Below, piece after piece: positions 24,664-27,813 of a stretch of DNA of 27,813 bases; position 1 is the stretch's first letter; each line of letters opens with the position of its first letter. Position numbers and translations under genes: made by a program. The stretch comes from a candidate division KSB1 bacterium (lineage in GTDB: Bacteria > Zhuqueibacterota > JdFR-76 > DREG01), in the NCBI GenBank assembly GCA_022566355.1, contig JADFJB010000055.1, positions 1 through 27,813 on the forward strand. The letters are read 5' to 3'. The notes below the pieces were generated by a model that was not told the DNA's origin, searched no databases, and saw only the letters and a program-made list of their open reading frames with translations.

Positions 24664-27294
24664 TTATCTCAACAGTATCATCTTCCTGTTCTGAACTTCG
24701 TTTCCGGCTGATAATCGATATACATAAACACCGGCGCTAACGGTTTCTCCGTGATTATCTTTGCTATCCCAGGTGACCGATTGATTTCCTGCTGGCTGTC
24801 GGTGATCCACCAAAGTGCGCACTTCCTGACCGAGGGAATTGAAAATCCTTAAAATAACCTGTTCACCTCTGGGAAGATCATATGTAATCTTTGTTGCAGG
24901 GTTAAAAGGGTTTGGAAAATTTTGCTGCAGCTCGAAACTGGTGGCAACCGGAAACGACCTATCAGGTTCGAGGCCGGTAATGTCGGATAAATCCATTTTG
25001 TACATCGAGCGTCCGTGGGTTCCGGCAACCAAAAAATGTTCAGTGGGATGAATCTTCAAATCCGTTACGGTGACCATTGGCATGCCGCTGCCCAGAGCCT
25101 CCCAGATTTGCCCGTTGTCGATGCTGATATAAGCGCCGACATCCGTCCCGACATATATAATATTCGCTTCAATTGGATCGATAGCGATAGCATTAATGGG
25201 GGCGTTGGGTAAATTACTGCTGATATCTGTCCAGGTTTCAGCCATATTCATAGTACGAAAAATATGCGGTTCCGGATCGTGCCATTTTAGCCCGGAAAAA
25301 GTAACGTAGGCGATATTTTCATCCGTCGGATCAACCGCGACCCGGGTGATCCAGCGGTATGGCATGTTGGGACCGGTAACTTCGTTCCAGGTTGCACCAA
25401 GATCCGTGCTCAGCCAGACGTGACTATCGTCAGTACCGGCATAAATGATATCGGAATTGGTTGCAGCAACGGCGATAGTGGTAACAGTTCCCAGGCGGGG
25501 ACCGCCTTCGGTCAAATCAGGGCTGATCGCGGTCCAACTCGCCGCTCCGTTCTCAGTTCGATAAACCCGATTGGTTCCATAATACAACCTCGAAACATTG
25601 TTGGGATCCATCACCACTGGTGTTGACCAATTTGTCGGTTCGGACGGATCGATACCATTATTAACTGGTTGAAAGCTCACCCCACCATTGGTGGATTTAC
25701 CCAAGTCACCGAATTGTGACTCGGAGTAGATGATATTCGGGTTGGTGGGATCAATAATCACATAGAAGCCGTCACCACCGAAAATGAACTCCCAGTCATC
25801 CAAGTCACCGGTGAGAGTTCGCGTGGTCCCGTTATCTTGAGTTCCGCCGTATAATCTTTCAGGATTATTGAGGTCCAACCCGATTTCGTAAAATTGAGTG
25901 ACGGGTAAATCAGCAGTTTCTGTCCATGTTAAACCTCCGTTTGTAGAAATATCGATGCCACCATCATTTCCGGTAATGATATGATCCGAATTTTGGGGAT
26001 TAAATTTTAGATCATGAAAATCAACATGAAAAAGAGATTCAGCACTCCAGCTAAAACCGCCATCGGTCGTTTGCGAAAGCAAGACGTCCAGGACATACAC
26101 AATATCGGGATTTTCCGGATGAACTCGCACCTGACCAAAATACCAGCTAAAACCGCCGAAACCATTGGAAAGCTGGTTGTTCGGGTCAGCATCGGTCCAG
26201 GTATTACCCTGATCTGTGGTTTTGAAAAGCCCCAGGTATGCTTGCCCATCATTATAAAGTGCATAAATGATATCCGGCTCACTCTGACTGATTGCCAAAC
26301 CAATACGCCCCACATCTGTGGCCAGAGGATTGGGTAAACCACTGAAATTCGGATCGATCAATTCCCAACTATCGCCGCCATCAAAGCTGCGAAAAATACC
26401 GCTGGTTTCGCCGAAAAGATGATTTGACTGCGGACGACGAACCCGTTCCCACATGGCCGCCATCATAAAGGAAGGATTTGTAGGATCCATAACCAGATCA
26501 ATTGCGCCGGTAGAATCACTAACGAAGAGGACTTGTGACCAACTGGCCCCGCCGTCTTCGCTGCGGTAGATTCCCCGCTCCGGGTTGGGTGCAAAATAAG
26601 AGCCGACAGCCGCAACAAACACCCGTTGAGTATTCGTCGGATCGATCAACACCCGGCCGATAGAGACGGTACTCTCCAGGCCCATCAACTGCCAAGTAGA
26701 ACCGGCATCAATGGATTTATAAATGCCTGCACCCGGGAAATTATTATGACCGCCATTCGGCTCGCCGGTTCCGACGTAAATGATATTCGGGTTGATGGGA
26801 TCAATCGCAATATCACCCATAGTCAAGATCGCCTGATCATCAAAAATCGGCTCCCAGGTGACACCGGCATCGTTGGATTTGAACATACCGCCAGTGCTGG
26901 GAATAGCGTAAATATTATTAGGGTCCAAAGGATCGAATTCGATATCATGAACTCTCCCCTGTACATTGGTTGGCCCGGCAAATTCCCATTGCAAATCGAA
27001 ACTGATTCGCGAGATTTTCTTCGATCTCATTGCCTGAGCAGTTCTCAACATCTCTAAATGGGCATCTTTTTCCGCTTTCCAGTGAGGAAAAGTTCTCTGT
27101 TTCCAGAACCATTCCGAGGGCCGTGGGTCCGGTCCCGAGCCGGGTTTTTCTAAGAGGCGTGTGAAATTCTCGTTCGCATTCGGTGTATTATGCATGAATG
27201 AAAAATATATTAAAAGAGCAGCACAAAGCATAAGAGTAAGCAGCACTGATATATGAATAGCCTCTTTTGACAGACCTTTTCGGAAGTTTTTCAT
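24664..27294 (-). CDS. Large exported BNR/Asp-box (sortilin-like) propeller protein with sorting tail
   Basis: Exported protein of 876 aa. Residues 12-35 are a hydrophobic signal or anchor. From about 100 to 770 there are at least twelve Asp-box (BNR) motifs of the form S.D.G..W (SNDAGVTW, SIDAGSTW, SEDGGASW, SFDGGDSW, TTDQGNTW, TTDGGFSW, STNGGLTW and others), each after a DP.NP..IY strand, giving a sortilin/VPS10-like or sialidase-like propeller. The catalytic residues of sialidases are not evident, so a binding role is more likely. The C-terminal 90 residues are a sorting domain (NFPNPFNPATKITYDL, GVYVYRL, RKMILLR). There is no good ribosome-binding site. Upstream in frame lies a decayed kinase N-terminus, so a longer product starting there cannot be fully excluded, but no ATG exists. 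Confidence 0.88.
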   Translation of the reverse strand: MKNFRKGLSKEAIHISVLLTLMLCAALLIYFSFMHNTPNANENFTRLLEKPGSGPDPRPSEWFWKQRTFPHWKAEKDAHLEMLRTAQAMRSKKISRISFDLQWEFAGPTNVQGRVHDIEFDPLDPNNIYAIPSTGGMFKSNDAGVTWEPIFDDQAILTMGDIAIDPINPNIIYVGTGEPNGGHNNFPGAGIYKSIDAGSTWQLMGLESTVSIGRVLIDPTNTQRVFVAAVGSYFAPNPERGIYRSEDGGASWSQVLFVSDSTGAIDLVMDPTNPSFMMAAMWERVRRPQSNHLFGETSGIFRSFDGGDSWELIDPNFSGLPNPLATDVGRIGLAISQSEPDIIYALYNDGQAYLGLFKTTDQGNTWTDADPNNQLSNGFGGFSWYFGQVRVHPENPDIVYVLDVLLSQTTDGGFSWSAESLFHVDFHDLKFNPQNSDHIITGNDGGIDISTNGGLTWTETADLPVTQFYEIGLDLNNPERLYGGTQDNGTTRTLTGDLDDWEFIFGGDGFYVIIDPTNPNIIYSESQFGDLGKSTNGGVSFQPVNNGIDPSEPTNWSTPVVMDPNNVSRLYYGTNRVYRTENGAASWTAISPDLTEGGPRLGTVTTIAVAATNSDIIYAGTDDSHVWLSTDLGATWNEVTGPNMPYRWITRVAVDPTDENIAYVTFSGLKWHDPEPHIFRTMNMAETWTDISSNLPNAPINAIAIDPIEANIIYVGTDVGAYISIDNGQIWEALGSGMPMVTVTDLKIHPTEHFLVAGTHGRSMYKMDLSDITGLEPDRSFPVATSFELQQNFPNPFNPATKITYDLPRGEQVILRIFNSLGQEVRTLVDHRQPAGNQSVTWDSKDNHGETVSAGVYVYRLSAGNEVQNRKMILLR

Positions 27295-27317
27295 GGGGAC
27301 TTTCCCTATTTGCTCTA

Positions 27318-27454
27318 TTTCGGCTGCATTAAATCTGGGTAGAAACTTGATTGCGACTTCTCGTTCCAGTTTAGTATCTTCAGCTTTATAAACCCATGCC
27401 GCCTTCTCCGAGTTTGGACAGGATTACTTAATGGGAAATTGTTTTGCCGCCCAT
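27318..27454 (-). pseudogene. Ser/Thr protein kinase N-terminal remnant
   Basis: From an ATG at 27454 the minus strand reads MGGKTISH, then TAA, then [12 protein letters not shown] (the glycine-rich loop), and after a small deletion [20 protein letters not shown] (the VAIK lysine motif), then FNAAEIEQ. This is the first about 45 residues of a bacterial Hanks-type kinase (usual text: [29 protein letters not shown]). An in-frame stop and a frameshift kill it, and the catalytic lobe is gone, replaced by the BNR gene 15-25 nt away. The AEDTKL part is in frame with the BNR gene. Confidence 0.85.
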
Positions 27455-27609
27455 TGTTCACTCTTATTGGAATTACCAAAGCCGAAAACATTGATGGAAA
27501 TAATTCTAAAGTAATCAATTATATCTTTGTAGTCAAGGTGTTTTGATTCGTGAATAATCATTAGTTCGTCCCCTTAATAAAAATACAATTATTTATAAAG
27601 TTGGGAGTT

Positions 27610-27813
27610 TTAAAAGCCCCTGCCAACCGAAGCCCAGACGGCGGGGCCCAATTTCTCTATCCAAATATGGCCAAGCGGTTGATTTTCAAGCCGTTTATAA
27701 ATGCCCACATAGAGGCTCTTGAGAAACTCTATTCGCTTCTTGAGTTCTGAGTTGAGAGATACGAACCTTCCCATCATTTTGTCCTCTTCTTCGGACACCT
27801 GAGAAACCGCAAC
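27610..27813 (-). CDS. Possible C-terminal end of a gene running off the window
   Basis: A minus-strand frame is open from the window edge (27813) to a TAA at 27610. It holds a GTG at 27798 (SEEEDKMMGRFVSLNSELKK, then RIEFLKSLYVGIYKRLENQP) and ends AVWASVGRGF. The first half looks helical and could be a protein tail, but no family is recognised. It may be spurious. Confidence 0.3.
   Translation of the reverse strand, partial: VAVSQVSEEEDKMMGRFVSLNSELKKRIEFLKSLYVGIYKRLENQPLGHIWIEKLGPAVWASVGRGF

Noticed and set aside
27315-27518. 67-codon minus-strand frame upstream of the BNR gene
   Set aside because: Out of frame with the kinase relic that explains this DNA; no motif of its own.
27500-27530. 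TTGACT...TATAAT on the minus strand as a sigma70-type promoter
   Set aside because: The two boxes are only 7 nt apart; no alternative -35 box is convincing.

Overview
The window looks like a chromosomal segment from an uncultured bacterium of the Fibrobacterota-Chlorobiota-Bacteroidota (FCB) side of the tree, most like Calditrichota/KSB1-type lineages. Two large exported proteins (20084-22096 and 24664-27294) end in the 'NYPNPFNP / NFPNPFNP ... GVYVYRL ... RK(M/L)ILLR' secretion-sorting domain typical of those groups. Several lipoproteins, a fused E1 alpha-beta dehydrogenase of the type common in Bacteroidota, and many AT-rich intergenic repeats fit the same picture. The phylum call is inference from protein style, not from a marker gene; there is no rRNA or tRNA here.

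Layout. 1-985 is a gene-free block of dispersed and tandem repeats. 986-6134 holds plus-strand genes: RNase H with a viroplasmin-like domain, a metallo-beta-lactamase-fold lipoprotein, a membrane-anchored diheme cytochrome c, and a DeaD-type RNA helicase. 6183-6927 is a minus-strand pair (GIY-YIG protein then YaiI/YqxD family). 6928-8420 is a gene-poor stretch with a decayed hydrolase, a probable MITE with a possible 8-bp target duplication, and members of two dispersed repeat families. 8421-13071 holds plus-strand PhzF-like protein, fused E1 dehydrogenase and a propeller lipoprotein. From about 13190 to the end everything is on the minus strand: a PAS-PAS-SpoIIE phosphatase, a membrane alpha/beta hydrolase broken by one base, a PQQ-like propeller lipoprotein, a cysteine-repeat secreted protein, an FG-GAP propeller with two cupredoxin-like domains, a two-gene unit (Ig-like/DM13 lipoprotein plus outer-membrane barrel), and a 12-Asp-box BNR protein.

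The most distinctive features are two. First, the minus-strand half is a cluster of cell-surface proteins with redox flavour (DM13, cupredoxin-like, CTCGC cysteine repeats) whose functions are not established. Second, the intergenic DNA is a gene graveyard: I could read remnants of two alpha/beta hydrolases, a sorting domain, a tyrosine recombinase and a Ser/Thr protein kinase, all with frameshifts, in-frame stops or deletions, beside at least six kinds of palindromic or paired repeats. No CRISPR array, toxin-antitoxin locus or intact mobile element was seen.
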